Of a stretch of DNA of 43,467 nucleotides, positions 24,787 through 34,645 are shown piece by piece. Each line of letters opens with the position of its first letter. The first letter of the stretch is position 1. A model generated the notes under the pieces. It was not told the DNA's origin. It was given only the letters and a program-made list of their open reading frames with translations, and did not search any database. A program made the position numbers and the translations under genes. Source of the DNA: Comamonadaceae bacterium (GTDB lineage: Bacteria; Pseudomonadota; Gammaproteobacteria; Burkholderiales; Burkholderiaceae_C). The stretch lies in assembly GCA_947452785.1 (NCBI GenBank), contig CANGDZ010000027.1:1-43467 (forward strand), given 5' to 3'.

Positions 24787-25463
24787 GCTGTGACTCCACT
24801 CGACGAGGTTGAAGTTTTTCTGACAAAGTGCATCGGCTGCGCTTCACCCGGGCGAGCCTGGCCCCGTGTACTGCAACCGTCGAAGGCCTCAGGTTCGCTC
24901 CAGCTCTCGTCAAGCGACTCTTCCGCCACGATCGCAACCGACTGGGCCCTGTGGCCAGCGAGCTCCAAAACTGCAGCCAACACCACGGCATAAGGGCTTT
25001 CGCGTTTGAGCAGTGCGCTGAAAATAGCATTCAAAATGTGGGCCATTTCGCCCAAAAAAGCCTTAGCCACCTCAGGCGTTTGCGTGGAAGCGAACTCCAA
25101 CACCACACACAAATGGTCAGGCAACTCTTCGGGCGCGAGAAACAAGCCCGATTGCTCATAGGTCTTGGTCAAATCGATCATGGCGGGGCCCCGGTCCCGC
25201 GAGTCACCGTGCACGTGCTCAAACAAATGCAGGCAGGTTGCACGGCCCCGGTCAAAGGTTTCAACGTAACGCGCCTCGGCATCCATCGGATTCAGATGCT
25301 GCAGGTGCGCCACCAAGGCTTGGAGTTCAGTGCGACGCGCTAAACTGAGCACAGCTTCTTCGTCCAATGCGGTCATGAGCTGAGGCCATTGCTGACGCAC
25401 CCCAGCGTCCGGGTATGACAGCAATTGAGACAACACGCGCAGGGAGTAACGGATGGGCTTCAT
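24783..25463 (-). CDS. narJ: Nitrate reductase molybdenum cofactor assembly chaperone
   Basis: A 226-residue cytoplasmic chaperone (TorD/NarJ family) needed for cofactor insertion into NarG. The block YVETFDRGRATCLHLFEHVHGDSRDRGPAM is the family signature, followed by DLTKTYEQSGLFLAPEELPDHL. It lies between narH (12-bp gap) and narI (4-bp overlap) in the standard GHJI order. Confidence 0.96.
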   Translation of the reverse strand: MKPIRYSLRVLSQLLSYPDAGVRQQWPQLMTALDEEAVLSLARRTELQALVAHLQHLNPMDAEARYVETFDRGRATCLHLFEHVHGDSRDRGPAMIDLTKTYEQSGLFLAPEELPDHLCVVLEFASTQTPEVAKAFLGEMAHILNAIFSALLKRESPYAVVLAAVLELAGHRAQSVAIVAEESLDESWSEPEAFDGCSTRGQARPGEAQPMHFVRKTSTSSSGVTA

Positions 25464-25475
25464 GGGAACCTCGCT

Positions 25476-27008
25476 TTAGACGACAGGTTGAATGGGAATC
25501 GTGCGGCGTTTGTCGCCACCAAAAAGGCTGGGTTCGGACTGGCCGTCAGAGCAACCACTGCCAAACGAGAAGCCGCAGCCGCCACGCATGTCAAAGGTGT
25601 TCTCGGCATACTCGCGGTGCGAGCTGGGAATTACGAAGCGGTCTTCGTAATTGGCAATTGCCATGATGTGGTACATCTCTTCCACTTGCGCCACGGTCAA
25701 ACCGGTTTGCTCTAGCACCGCATGGTTTTCAATACCGTCCACATGTTTGCCACGCTGGTAAGCCCGCATGGCCAGCATGCGTTCCAAGGCACGCGTCACG
25801 GGGGCAACGTCGCCGGCAGTCAGCAAGTTGGCCAGGTACTGCACCGGTATGCGCATTTGCGACACATCAGGCAACTCGCCGTTCATGCCAACATGGCCGG
25901 CATTGGCCGCCGCCGTGATCGGCGACAGCGGCGGCACATACCACACCATAGGCAAGGTACGGTACTCAGGGTGCAAGGGCAAGGCGACTTTCCATTCGAT
26001 GGCCATTTTGTAGACCGGGCTGTTGCGTGCGCCTTCCAGCCAAGACTCGGGAATACCGTCTTTGCGGGCCTGCTCAATCACCTTCGGGTCATGCGGATTG
26101 AGGAAGATGTCCAACTGGGCCTGGTACAGGTCTTTCTCGTTCTCGGTGCTGGCCGCTTCTGCAATCCGGTCCGCGTCGTACAGCACCACGCCCAGGTAGC
26201 GGATTCGACCGACGCAGGTTTCGGAGCACACCGTGGGCTGCCCGGCTTCAATGCGGGGATAACAAAAGATGCACTTCTCGGCTTTGCCGCTTTGCCAGTT
26301 GTAGTAAATTTTCTTGTATGGGCAACCACTCACGCACATGCGCCAACCCCGGCATTTGTCTTGGTCGATCAACACAATGCCGTCGTCCTCGCGCTTGTAA
26401 ATAGAGCCCGAGGGGCACGAGGCGACGCAGGTGGGGTTCAGGCAGTGCTCGCACAGGCGTGGCAAATACATCATGAAGGTGTTTTCAAACTGCCCGACCA
26501 TGTCTTTTTGCACTTGGTCGAAATTCGCCAAGTTGGCGTCTTTGCTGCGTTTACTGAACTCACCGCCCAGAATTTCTTCCCAGTTCGGACCCCATTCGAT
26601 TTTTTGCATGCGTTGACCGGTGATCAAGCTGCGGGGGCGCGCCGTCGGTGTGGCCCTGGATTCTGGCGCCCCTTGCAGGTGCTCATAGTCGTAGGTGAAC
26701 GGCTCGTAGTAATCGTCGATCTGAGGCATATTGGGATTGGCAAAAATCCGCATCAGCAGCTTCCATTTGCCCCCCTGTTTGGGTTCGATCGAACCGTCGG
26801 ACTTGCGGGTCCAACCGCCATTCCATTTGTCTTGGTTTTCCCATTCTTTGGGGTAGCCGATGCCAGGTTTGGTTTCCACGTTGTTGAACCAAGCGTATTC
26901 CACACCCGGGCGACTGGTCCAGACGTTTTTACAGGTGACCGAGCAGGTGTGACAGCCGATGCATTTGTCCAAATTCAGGACCATGGCGATTTGTGCGCGA
27001 ATTTTCAT
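25476..27008 (-). CDS. narH: Respiratory nitrate reductase beta subunit
   Basis: A 510-residue iron-sulfur protein that carries electrons from NarI to NarG. Cysteine groups are in order: CIGCHTCSVTCKNVW (near the N-terminus), CEHCLNPTCVASCPSGS, CRGWRMCVSGCPY and CIFCYPRIEAGQPTVCSETC, giving three [4Fe-4S] and one [3Fe-4S] cluster; the Trp in CRGW marks the three-iron site. ATG 27008 is preferred over 27023 because AAGGAGAA lies 5 bases before it. It follows narG by 11 bp. Confidence 0.97.
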   Translation of the reverse strand: MKIRAQIAMVLNLDKCIGCHTCSVTCKNVWTSRPGVEYAWFNNVETKPGIGYPKEWENQDKWNGGWTRKSDGSIEPKQGGKWKLLMRIFANPNMPQIDDYYEPFTYDYEHLQGAPESRATPTARPRSLITGQRMQKIEWGPNWEEILGGEFSKRSKDANLANFDQVQKDMVGQFENTFMMYLPRLCEHCLNPTCVASCPSGSIYKREDDGIVLIDQDKCRGWRMCVSGCPYKKIYYNWQSGKAEKCIFCYPRIEAGQPTVCSETCVGRIRYLGVVLYDADRIAEAASTENEKDLYQAQLDIFLNPHDPKVIEQARKDGIPESWLEGARNSPVYKMAIEWKVALPLHPEYRTLPMVWYVPPLSPITAAANAGHVGMNGELPDVSQMRIPVQYLANLLTAGDVAPVTRALERMLAMRAYQRGKHVDGIENHAVLEQTGLTVAQVEEMYHIMAIANYEDRFVIPSSHREYAENTFDMRGGCGFSFGSGCSDGQSEPSLFGGDKRRTIPIQPVV

Positions 27009-27019
27009 AGTGTTCTCCT

Positions 27020-30000
27020 TCAAGCCTGAACCGTGACCGGGGCTTCGTCATCGAGCCAATCGACTTTGTGCATCTTGCGCACCACGACAAATTCGTCGCG
27101 GTTGGTGCCGATGGTCCCGTAGTAGTTGAAGCCGTAACTGAACTGGGCGTAACCGCCAATCATGTGGGTGGGCTTGGTCACAATGCGCGTGACCGAGTTG
27201 TGAATACCGCCGCGAATGCCCGTGATCTCAGAGCCCGGGGTGTTGATGGTTTTTTCTTGCGCGTGGTACATCATCACCATGCCTTGGTTGACCCGCTGAC
27301 TGACCACCGCGCGAGCCGCAATCGCACCGTTGCTGTTGAACAATTCGACCCAGTCGTTGTCCACAATGCCGGCACTGCGCGCATCGACTTCACTCAACCA
27401 AATCACCGGTCCACCGCGGTTCAGCGTCAACATGTGCAAGTTGTCGCTGTAGGTGCTGTGGATGCCCCACTTTTGGTGCGGCGTGATGAAATTGAGAGAA
27501 ATTTCCTTGTTGCCGTTAGGACGCCGATTGAGCATCTCGTCCACCGTCTTCAAGTCCACCGGTGGGCGGTAGGTCGTCATGCCTTCGCCAAAGGCCAGCA
27601 TCCAAGGATGGTCAAGATAGAACTGTTGACGTCCCGTCAGCGTGCGCCACGGAATGTACTCGTGCACGTTGGTATAGCCCGCGTTGTACGACACTTTTTC
27701 GCTCTCCAGACCCGACCAGGTGGGCGAGCTGATGATCTTGCGCGGCTGCGCCTGGATATCGCGGAAACGAATCTTTTCATCTTCGCGGTGCAGTGCCAGA
27801 TGGGTGTGGTCACGCCCGGTGATCTTGCCCAGAGCCTCCCAAGCCTTCACGGCCACATGGCCATTGGTCTCTGGGGCCAGTTGCAGCACCACCTCACAGG
27901 CGTCAATGTCGGTTTCAATTTTCGGCATGCCCTGTGTCACTCCTGCGGCATGGACTTTGCCATTGAGTTCAGCCAACTGACGCACTTCATCCACCGTGTT
28001 CCAGCCAATGCCCTTGCCGCCGTTGCCCATCTTTTCCAACAACGGTCCCAATGCCGTGAAGCGCTTGTAGGTATTGGGGTAATCGCGTTCGATCACAGCA
28101 ATTTGCGGCGCGGTCACGCCCGGAATCAATTCGCACTCACCCTTGCTCCACTCTTTCACGTCCAGGGCTTGCGCCAATTCAGCGGGCGTGTCGTGCATCA
28201 AGGGTGTCAGCATCAACTCTTTTTCAACGCCCAAATGGCCTACGCAGACTTCACTGAAGGCTTTGGCAAATCCCTTGTAAATTTCCCAATCGCTCTTGCT
28301 CTGCCAAGCCGGGTCTACCGCGGTCGACAAAGGGTGAATGAAGGGATGCATGTCACTGGTGTTGAGATCGTTCTTTTCATACCAAGTGGCCGTGGGCAAC
28401 ACAATGTCCGAGTACAGACAGGTGGTGCTCATGCGAAAGTCCAGCGTCACCAACAAGTCGAGCTTACCTTCAGGCGCTTGGTCATGCCATTGCACTTCTT
28501 TGGGTTTGGCCTCTTGGACGCCCAGGTCTTTGCCCTGCACGCCGTGCGAGGTACCCAATAAATGCTTTAGAAAATATTCGTGCCCTTTGCCTGATGAACC
28601 CAAAATGTTGGAGCGCCAAACAAACATGTTGCGCGGCCAGTTCAGCGGATGGTCGGGGTCTTCGCAGCTCATTTTCAGACTGCCGTCCTTCAAGGACTGG
28701 ACCGCATAGTCTTTCGGATCCATGCCTTGGGCCTGCGCGTCTTTCACCACCTGCATCGGGTTGGTTTGCAGCTGCGGCGCACTGGGCAACCAGCCCATGC
28801 GCTCGGCGCGCACGTTGTAGTCGATCATGCTGCCGCCAAACTTGGATTTGTCAGCCAAGGGTGACAAGATTTCTTCGACACCCAATCGCTCATAACGCCA
28901 CTGATCGGTGTGCGCATAAAAGAAACTGGTGCTGTTCATCTGGCGTGGTGGGCGCACCCAATCGAGTGCAAAGGCCAGCGCCGTCCAGCCGGTTTGTGGA
29001 CGCAGTTTTTCCTGACCCACATAGTGGGCCCAGCCGCCGCCACTTTGACCAATGCAACCGCACATCATCAGCATGTTGATAATGCCGCGGTAGTTCATGT
29101 CGCTGTGGTACCAATGGTTCATGGCCGCGCCAATGATGATCATGGATTTGCCGCGTGTTTTGTCAGCGTTATCGGCAAATTGACGCGCCACGGCAATCAC
29201 CTGATCGCGTTTCACGCCCGTGATTTTCTCTTGCCATGCAGGGGTGTAAGGGACGTCATCGTCGTAACTGGTGGCCGCCTCTTCGCCAGCCAGGCCTCTT
29301 GCCACGCCGTAATTGGCAGCAGTCAGGTCAAACACCGTGGCGACCAGCGCATAGCGCTCTTCACCGGCCTTGCCCAGCTTGATGCGCCGCACCGGCACCT
29401 TGCGCACCAACACGTCATCCACCGCACTGGCTTGCTTGTTGGCACTGAAGTTCGGGGTATCGATCCCGCCAAAGTAGGGGAACGCCACCTCACCGACTTC
29501 GTATTCGCTGCCCTCACCCTCCATCAAACTCAACTTGAGCTTGACCTCGTTGTCTCCTCGCGCCTCTTTGTTTTCTAAATTCCATTTGCCGGCATCACTG
29601 CGGCCTTCCGCACCCCAACGAAACCCGATCGAACCATTGGGCAACACCACGCGGTCCGTCTGGTCGAGCGCCACGGTTTTCCACTCAGGGTTGTTGTCTT
29701 GTCCCAATTTGCCGTTGAAGTCACTGGCGCGCAAATAACGCCCTGGCACATTGACCTTGCGGCCATCGGCCAGCGTGCGTTCTTCGAGCTGTACCAAATT
29801 GGGCATGTCCGTATAGCGGCGCACATAGTCGTCAAAGTAAGCGCTGCGCTTGTCAAAGTAAAACTCTTTGAGGATCACATGGCCCATGGCCATGGCAATG
29901 GCGGCATCGGTGCCCTGCTTAGGGTGCATCCACAAATCGGCCAGTTTGCTGATCTCGGCATAGTCAGGCGTGATGGCCACGGTCTTGGCGCCCTTGTAGC

Positions 30001-30814
30001 GCACCTCGGTGAAGAAGTGGGCATCGGGCGTGCGCGTTTGCGGCACGTTGGAGCCCCAGGCAATGATGTAAGTGGAGTTGTACCAATCGGCCGATTCGGG
30101 CACATCGGTCTGCTCACCCCAGACCTGCGGGCTGGCCGGTGGCAAATCGCAGTACCAGTCGTAAAAACTCATGCTGACGCCGCCGATCAATGACAAGTAC
30201 CGGCTGCCGGCCGCGTAACTGATCATGGACATGGCCGGGATCGGCGAAAAACCAATGATGCGGTCAGCGCCGTATTTCTTCACGGTGTAGACGTTGGCAC
30301 TGGCAATGATCTGGTTGACCTCCTCCCAAGTGCTGCGCACAAAGCCACCCAGGCCGCGCTGCTTTTGCCATTCGAGTCGGGCATCGGCATTCTCAACAAT
30401 GCTGGACCATGCATCGACCGGACTCTTGGCCACCGCCAATGCGGCGCGCCAATGCTTGAGCAACCGGGCGCGGATCATGGGGTACTTGACCCGGTTGGCG
30501 CTGTAAAGATACCAAGAGTAGGAGGCGCCCCGTGCACAACCGCGCGGTTCGTGGTTGGGTAAATCTGGGCGAGTGCGCGGGTAATCGGTTTGCTGGGTTT
30601 CCCAAGTGACGATGCCGCCCTTGACATAAATTTTCCACGAACACGAGCCGGTGCAATTGACCCCGTGGGTGCTGCGCACAATTTTGTCGTGCGCCCAGCG
30701 GTCGCGGTAAGCATCTTCCCAGGTGCGGTCCTCACCGGTGGTCACACCATGCCCACCCGAAAAAGTCTCTTTGGGGTTAGAAAAATAATTCAATCGATCC
30801 AGAAAATGGCTCAT
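27020..30814 (-). CDS. narG: Respiratory nitrate reductase alpha subunit (catalytic, Mo-bisMGD)
   Basis: A 1264-residue molybdoenzyme, the usual NarG length. H50-x3-C54-x3-C58 (HGVNCTGSCSW) starts the FS0 [4Fe-4S] motif. The Mo-ligand aspartate lies in ESADWYNSTYIIAWGSN, and NVPQTRTPDAHF follows. There is no Tat signal, as expected for the cytoplasm-facing membrane-bound enzyme. ATG 30814 (MSHFLDRLNYF) with GGAGAAAAAA before it is the true start; the open frame runs further into narK2. It reduces nitrate to nitrite while NarI oxidises quinol, generating proton motive force. Confidence 0.97.
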   Translation of the reverse strand: MSHFLDRLNYFSNPKETFSGGHGVTTGEDRTWEDAYRDRWAHDKIVRSTHGVNCTGSCSWKIYVKGGIVTWETQQTDYPRTRPDLPNHEPRGCARGASYSWYLYSANRVKYPMIRARLLKHWRAALAVAKSPVDAWSSIVENADARLEWQKQRGLGGFVRSTWEEVNQIIASANVYTVKKYGADRIIGFSPIPAMSMISYAAGSRYLSLIGGVSMSFYDWYCDLPPASPQVWGEQTDVPESADWYNSTYIIAWGSNVPQTRTPDAHFFTEVRYKGAKTVAITPDYAEISKLADLWMHPKQGTDAAIAMAMGHVILKEFYFDKRSAYFDDYVRRYTDMPNLVQLEERTLADGRKVNVPGRYLRASDFNGKLGQDNNPEWKTVALDQTDRVVLPNGSIGFRWGAEGRSDAGKWNLENKEARGDNEVKLKLSLMEGEGSEYEVGEVAFPYFGGIDTPNFSANKQASAVDDVLVRKVPVRRIKLGKAGEERYALVATVFDLTAANYGVARGLAGEEAATSYDDDVPYTPAWQEKITGVKRDQVIAVARQFADNADKTRGKSMIIIGAAMNHWYHSDMNYRGIINMLMMCGCIGQSGGGWAHYVGQEKLRPQTGWTALAFALDWVRPPRQMNSTSFFYAHTDQWRYERLGVEEILSPLADKSKFGGSMIDYNVRAERMGWLPSAPQLQTNPMQVVKDAQAQGMDPKDYAVQSLKDGSLKMSCEDPDHPLNWPRNMFVWRSNILGSSGKGHEYFLKHLLGTSHGVQGKDLGVQEAKPKEVQWHDQAPEGKLDLLVTLDFRMSTTCLYSDIVLPTATWYEKNDLNTSDMHPFIHPLSTAVDPAWQSKSDWEIYKGFAKAFSEVCVGHLGVEKELMLTPLMHDTPAELAQALDVKEWSKGECELIPGVTAPQIAVIERDYPNTYKRFTALGPLLEKMGNGGKGIGWNTVDEVRQLAELNGKVHAAGVTQGMPKIETDIDACEVVLQLAPETNGHVAVKAWEALGKITGRDHTHLALHREDEKIRFRDIQAQPRKIISSPTWSGLESEKVSYNAGYTNVHEYIPWRTLTGRQQFYLDHPWMLAFGEGMTTYRPPVDLKTVDEMLNRRPNGNKEISLNFITPHQKWGIHSTYSDNLHMLTLNRGGPVIWLSEVDARSAGIVDNDWVELFNSNGAIAARAVVSQRVNQGMVMMYHAQEKTINTPGSEITGIRGGIHNSVTRIVTKPTHMIGGYAQFSYGFNYYGTIGTNRDEFVVVRKMHKVDWLDDEAPVTVQA

Positions 30815-30873
30815 TTTTTTCTCCAATTCAGCGGGGCCATGCAGACCCCTTTGCAAACAGTTTTCAAGCAGCT

Positions 30874-32514
30874 TCAGGGGTTGCGAATTTCGGCACCCGC
30901 ACGCAGGTAAAACCACCAGTTCAGCACCAAGCACAGCGCGTAAAAAACAGCAAAACCGTACATGGCAATTTGCGGTGTGCCTGCCTTGATTTGGGCGCCA
31001 ATCACCACGGGGGCGATGAACGCGCCATATGCGGCAATGGCCGAGGTCCAACCCAACACAGGGCCCGCCTGCGTGCGGTCAAAGATCACACCGATGGTGC
31101 GGAAGGTGGAACCGTTGCCGATACCGCTGGCGGTGAACAGCACGATGAACAGCACCATGAAAGGCATGAAGTACTGCTCAGGAGAGGCCGAGCCATAGGC
31201 CAACAACATCACATAACCCACCGCCACCGAGGCCAGCACCATCACGGCCGAGATGGCTTGCGTGACGATGGAGCCACCGATCTTGTCGGACACCCAGCCC
31301 CCCACAGGACGTACCAGCGCACCAATAAAGGGGCCGATCCAGGCGTAAGTCAGTGCCGAGGGGGCGTGCGGATTTTTCAGAGTGTGCTGCATGATGCCGG
31401 CTGCGTCGGGCACATGACTGATGCCGAAAATCACGGTGATGGACAAGGGCAGTGCCATCGAAAAACCAATGAAGGAACCAAAGGTCACGATGTACAGCAG
31501 GGTCAACGACCAGGTATGCTTGTTCTTAAAGATGGAGAACTGCTTGGCGATGTTGTCCTTCATGGGGCCAAAGGCGGCTAGGCGCATCACCATCAGGGTG
31601 CTGAACACGATCAGCGGCATGGCAATCCACATGTTCAGGATGCCAAGCCCTGTGGGCGCGGGCAGGTACAGGTACAGACCCAGGGCAGCCGGCACAAAGG
31701 ACAGGGTGTAAAGCCAAATGATCTTGATGAAGGCCGACAAAGTGCCACCGCTGTCCGGCGTCACCGTGTTCAGGTTGTTCATGCCAACATAGGCCAGCAC
31801 CGACAAGGGGATCAGCGACAGCAACCAGGCAAAACCGGCGTTCTGAATCCAAGTGGGAGTGCCCGCCAAAATTTTGCCCAAAATCCAGCCGCTGTCTTTC
31901 ACCAGCACCATGGCGTCACCGCCAATGCCCCCGAAGATGCTCATGGTCATCACCAAAGGGATCACGATCTGCATGGTGGTCACACCGAAGTTGCCCAGGC
32001 CGGCATTCAGGCCCAGGGCCGTGCCCTGCAGGCGCTTAGGAAAGAAGGTGCTGATGTTGGACATGGAGCTGGCAAAGTTGCCGCCACCCACACCCGACCA
32101 CAGCGCCATCAACTGAAAGGCCCACAGCGGCCATTCTTTGTGCTGCAGCACGATGCCGGTGCCCAGTGCGGGCGCCAGTAACATGGCCGTGGTCAAAAAG
32201 ATGGTGTTGCGACCACCGGCCACGCGAATCAAAAAAGAAGCCGGAATGCGCATGGTGGCACCGGCCAAGCCAGCAATCGCGGTCAGCGAGAACAACTCCG
32301 CCTGGGTGAAGGGGAAACCCAGGTTCAGCATCTGCACCGTGATGATGCCCCACATGCCCCAGATGGCGAAGCCGCACAGCAGCGCCGGCACCGAGATCCA
32401 TAGATTGCGGTAGGCAATTTTTTTACCTGTTTTTTCCCAGAACTGTTCGTCTTCAGGACGCCAGTCTTGAATGTCCGCTGAACTGCCTGCGGTAGGGCTT
32501 GATTTCGGGTTCAT
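30874..32514 (-). CDS. narK2: NarK2-type nitrate/nitrite transporter (MFS)
   Basis: A 546-residue twelve-helix MFS protein. The N-terminal WRPEDEQFWEKTGKKIAYRN is typical of NarK2-type proteins. Nitrate-binding arginine lies in AGATMRIPASFLIRVAGGRN, and the nitrate signature GNFGVTT (helix 5) and GIGNGSTFRTIG (helix 11) are visible. It probably exchanges nitrate for nitrite across the inner membrane. ATG 32514 has AAGGAACTCT before it. It lies 59 bp upstream of narG and 19 bp after narK1. Confidence 0.94.
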   Translation of the reverse strand: MNPKSSPTAGSSADIQDWRPEDEQFWEKTGKKIAYRNLWISVPALLCGFAIWGMWGIITVQMLNLGFPFTQAELFSLTAIAGLAGATMRIPASFLIRVAGGRNTIFLTTAMLLAPALGTGIVLQHKEWPLWAFQLMALWSGVGGGNFASSMSNISTFFPKRLQGTALGLNAGLGNFGVTTMQIVIPLVMTMSIFGGIGGDAMVLVKDSGWILGKILAGTPTWIQNAGFAWLLSLIPLSVLAYVGMNNLNTVTPDSGGTLSAFIKIIWLYTLSFVPAALGLYLYLPAPTGLGILNMWIAMPLIVFSTLMVMRLAAFGPMKDNIAKQFSIFKNKHTWSLTLLYIVTFGSFIGFSMALPLSITVIFGISHVPDAAGIMQHTLKNPHAPSALTYAWIGPFIGALVRPVGGWVSDKIGGSIVTQAISAVMVLASVAVGYVMLLAYGSASPEQYFMPFMVLFIVLFTASGIGNGSTFRTIGVIFDRTQAGPVLGWTSAIAAYGAFIAPVVIGAQIKAGTPQIAMYGFAVFYALCLVLNWWFYLRAGAEIRNP

Positions 32515-32533
32515 AGAGTTCCTTGCTTGGGGT

Positions 32534-33811
32534 TCAGGCACGCAGGCCTGTCTGCGAAAGGTCGTCATGGGTCTGGCCCATCACAGGGGTCTTGCGGACT
32601 TCGGTCCAGTACATCCAGATGAGGGAAACCCAGACCACGCCGTACATCAACATGAAGGCACTGCTGCGTATGCCGGTGAGGTCCAGCAGAGCACCGAAAA
32701 TAATGGGCAAGACAAAACCGCCCAAACCACCCGCCAAACCGACGATGCCGCTGATGACGCCAATGTTGTGGGGATAATCGTCAGCGATGTACTTGAAGAC
32801 ACTGGCTTTGCCAAACGCGAAGGCGATGCCCAGGATGAACATCAGGCCGGTAAAGGCATAGACATTCAAACCGATGACAAAGGTCTTGGGGCCGTTGACC
32901 GTGGCGATGGTGAAATCGGTTTGCGGATAGGACAGCAAAAACAAACAGACCCAGCTCACCCACAGCACCCACCAAGTGATGCTGTGTGCACCATATTTGT
33001 CGCTGAGCACACCGCCCACAGCGCGCAATACGCCACCTGGCAAGGAAAAACAAGCGGCCAGCAATGCTGCCACCCGGATGTCCAGACCGTACTCACCGAT
33101 GTAGTACTGCACCATCCACAGCGCCAAGGCCACATAGCCGCCAAACACGATGCTGTAGTACTGACAGTATTTGAGAACTCGGGGGTCTTTCAGCGCTTGG
33201 AGTTGCTCCTTGAACGTCGCTTTGCTGGACACCAGATGCGAAGGCTCGCTGTAACTGAAAAACCAAAACAGCAGCGCGGCACCCGCCATGATGGCGGCAT
33301 ACACCTGCGGCACCGCAGCCCAGCCAAAGGCCACGAGGATGACTGGTGCGACAAATTTGTTCACGGCGGAACCCGAATTTCCTGCACCGTAAATACCCAT
33401 CGCCATGCCTTGCTGGCCTTTGGGAAACCAACGGGCCACATAAGGGGTGCCCACTGAAAAAGACCCCCCGGCCAAACCCACAAACAAGCCAATCACCAAA
33501 AACTGCCAATAGGCCGTGGCGTAAGACATAAGCCAAATGGCCGGCACGGTGATCGCCATCAACACGGTCATGACGATGCGCCCGCCGTAGCGATCCGTCC
33601 AGATGCCCAGTGGCACACGCACCAAAGAGCCCGTCAACACGGGCATGGCCATCAGCAAGCCAAATTGCGTGGCATTCAGGTTCAGTATCTTTTTGATCGG
33701 AATTCCAATCACACCAAACATCATCCACACCATGAAGCAAACGGTAAATGCCAAGGTGCTGACAATCAACACCGACCAAGCCTTACGCTGCTGGATCAAA
33801 TCACTCTGCAT
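32534..33811 (-). CDS. narK1: NarK1-type nitrate transporter (MFS)
   Basis: A 425-residue MFS protein of the nitrate/nitrite porter family. Key blocks are LVRVPLGIWTDRYGGR (helix 2-3 loop with arginine), GNSGSAVNKF (helix 5 signature) and FGKASVFKYIADDYPHNIG (helix 10-11). NarK1 types are thought to be nitrate/proton symporters and NarK2 types antiporters; here they are separate genes, whereas some bacteria fuse them. ATG 33811 is preferred over 33817 because GGAGG is 6 bases from it. It is the first gene of the nar structural operon. Confidence 0.93.
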   Translation of the reverse strand: MQSDLIQQRKAWSVLIVSTLAFTVCFMVWMMFGVIGIPIKKILNLNATQFGLLMAMPVLTGSLVRVPLGIWTDRYGGRIVMTVLMAITVPAIWLMSYATAYWQFLVIGLFVGLAGGSFSVGTPYVARWFPKGQQGMAMGIYGAGNSGSAVNKFVAPVILVAFGWAAVPQVYAAIMAGAALLFWFFSYSEPSHLVSSKATFKEQLQALKDPRVLKYCQYYSIVFGGYVALALWMVQYYIGEYGLDIRVAALLAACFSLPGGVLRAVGGVLSDKYGAHSITWWVLWVSWVCLFLLSYPQTDFTIATVNGPKTFVIGLNVYAFTGLMFILGIAFAFGKASVFKYIADDYPHNIGVISGIVGLAGGLGGFVLPIIFGALLDLTGIRSSAFMLMYGVVWVSLIWMYWTEVRKTPVMGQTHDDLSQTGLRA

Positions 33812-33893
33812 GCTCATCCTCCAAATTCATGGGATGAGTGTGTTTCTTTCACGCGATGCTGGGTATCCCCCAGAAGATCACTTCATGCAAGGC

Positions 33894-33926
33894 AAAAGGA
33901 GGATGAAGGGCTAGCCCTTATCCTCC
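33894..33926 (-). terminator. Intrinsic terminator after narL, overlapping the narK1 promoter
   Basis: On the minus strand GGAGGAT-AAGGGC pairs with GCCCTT-C-ATCCTCC (one bulged base, tight TA loop), followed directly by TTTT. It is 27 bp after the narL stop. The -10-like GATAAG (33917-33922) of the FNR-type promoter lies in its first arm, so a transcript started there would lack that arm and escape the terminator. Confidence 0.8.
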
Positions 33927-33942
33927 ATCAGGAGTACGTCAT

Positions 33943-33956
33943 TTGATTTATGTCAA
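33943..33956 (-). promoter_or_regulatory. FNR/Anr-type box for narK1-K2-GHJI
   Basis: TTGACATAAATCAA on the minus strand fits the consensus TTGAT-N4-ATCAA with one mismatch and overlaps the narL stop codon. The -10-like GATAAG is centred 30 bp downstream, close to class II activation geometry. Transcription would start near 33908-33910. A low-oxygen activator for the nar operon is as expected. Confidence 0.7.
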
Positions 33957-34645
33957 CTCAAGCCATGGCTGGCGGCAAATACGGCAATTTGTACCCGTGA
34001 AGTGAGGCTGAGTTTTTTGAAAATATGTTGGATGTGGATCTTCACCGTGGTCTCGGCAATGTCCAAGTCGCGGGCGATTTGTTTGTTACTCAGACTTTGG
34101 GCGATGAGGAAGAAAATGTCTTTTTCGCGCGGTGAGAGTTTGTCGAGTTGTTGCAAAGCCGCTTTCTCACCGGCGGGAGAAACACCGGTCACTTCAGCCG
34201 CCGAGGACGAAGAATGGCGCAAGGTCGAGACCAATTTATTCAGCATCACCGGGCTGATGACCGAATGCCCCTCATGTACTTTGACCAGCGCATCGCACAG
34301 CTGGTCCGATTCAGCAGTCTTGAGCAAATAGCCATCCGCGCCGTTTTGCAAAGCTTTGGACAAGTCCTCCTCGTCCTCGCTGACGGTGAGCATCAAAATG
34401 CGCAATCCGGGATACGCCGCCTTGAAGGCCATGATCGCGTCCACCCCTTTGACGCCTGGCAAATGGTTGTCGAGCAGCAGCAGGTCGGGTGGGGTCTTGT
34501 CCAAAACGCGCTGGGCCTCGCCCACGTCACTGGCTTCGCCCACCACCACAAAGCGCTCATCTTGCGACAACAGGGCAATCAAGCCGCGGCGAAACAAGGG
34601 ATGGTCATCGACCACCACCAATTGAATAGGTTCAGACATAGGCAT
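33953..34645 (-). CDS. narL: Nitrate/nitrite response regulator
   Basis: A 230-residue NarL/FixJ response regulator. The receiver domain has acidic D-D near the N-terminus (VVVDDHPLFRRG), the phosphoacceptor Asp in LLLLDNHLPGVKG and the conserved Lys in YLLKTAES. The LuxR-type helix-turn-helix is KLSPREKDIFFLIAQSLSNKQIARDLDIAETTVKIHIQHIFKKL. Its ATG overlaps the narX stop by one base (TAATG), with a second ATG two codons later. It should bind nar promoters when NarX senses nitrate. Confidence 0.94.
   Translation of the reverse strand: MPMSEPIQLVVVDDHPLFRRGLIALLSQDERFVVVGEASDVGEAQRVLDKTPPDLLLLDNHLPGVKGVDAIMAFKAAYPGLRILMLTVSEDEEDLSKALQNGADGYLLKTAESDQLCDALVKVHEGHSVISPVMLNKLVSTLRHSSSSAAEVTGVSPAGEKAALQQLDKLSPREKDIFFLIAQSLSNKQIARDLDIAETTVKIHIQHIFKKLSLTSRVQIAVFAASHGLS

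Noticed and set aside
27068-28561. 497-codon open frame on the plus strand opposite narG
   Set aside because: A high-GC shadow of narG; its translation is rich in His, Gln and Arg, has no domain, and the narG strand is clearly coding.
33930-33936. A NarL-heptamer match (TACTCCT on the minus strand) between the FNR box and the -10 of narK1
   Set aside because: It is a single heptamer with no matching partner in the 7-2-7 layout, and its position near -25 is odd for activation.
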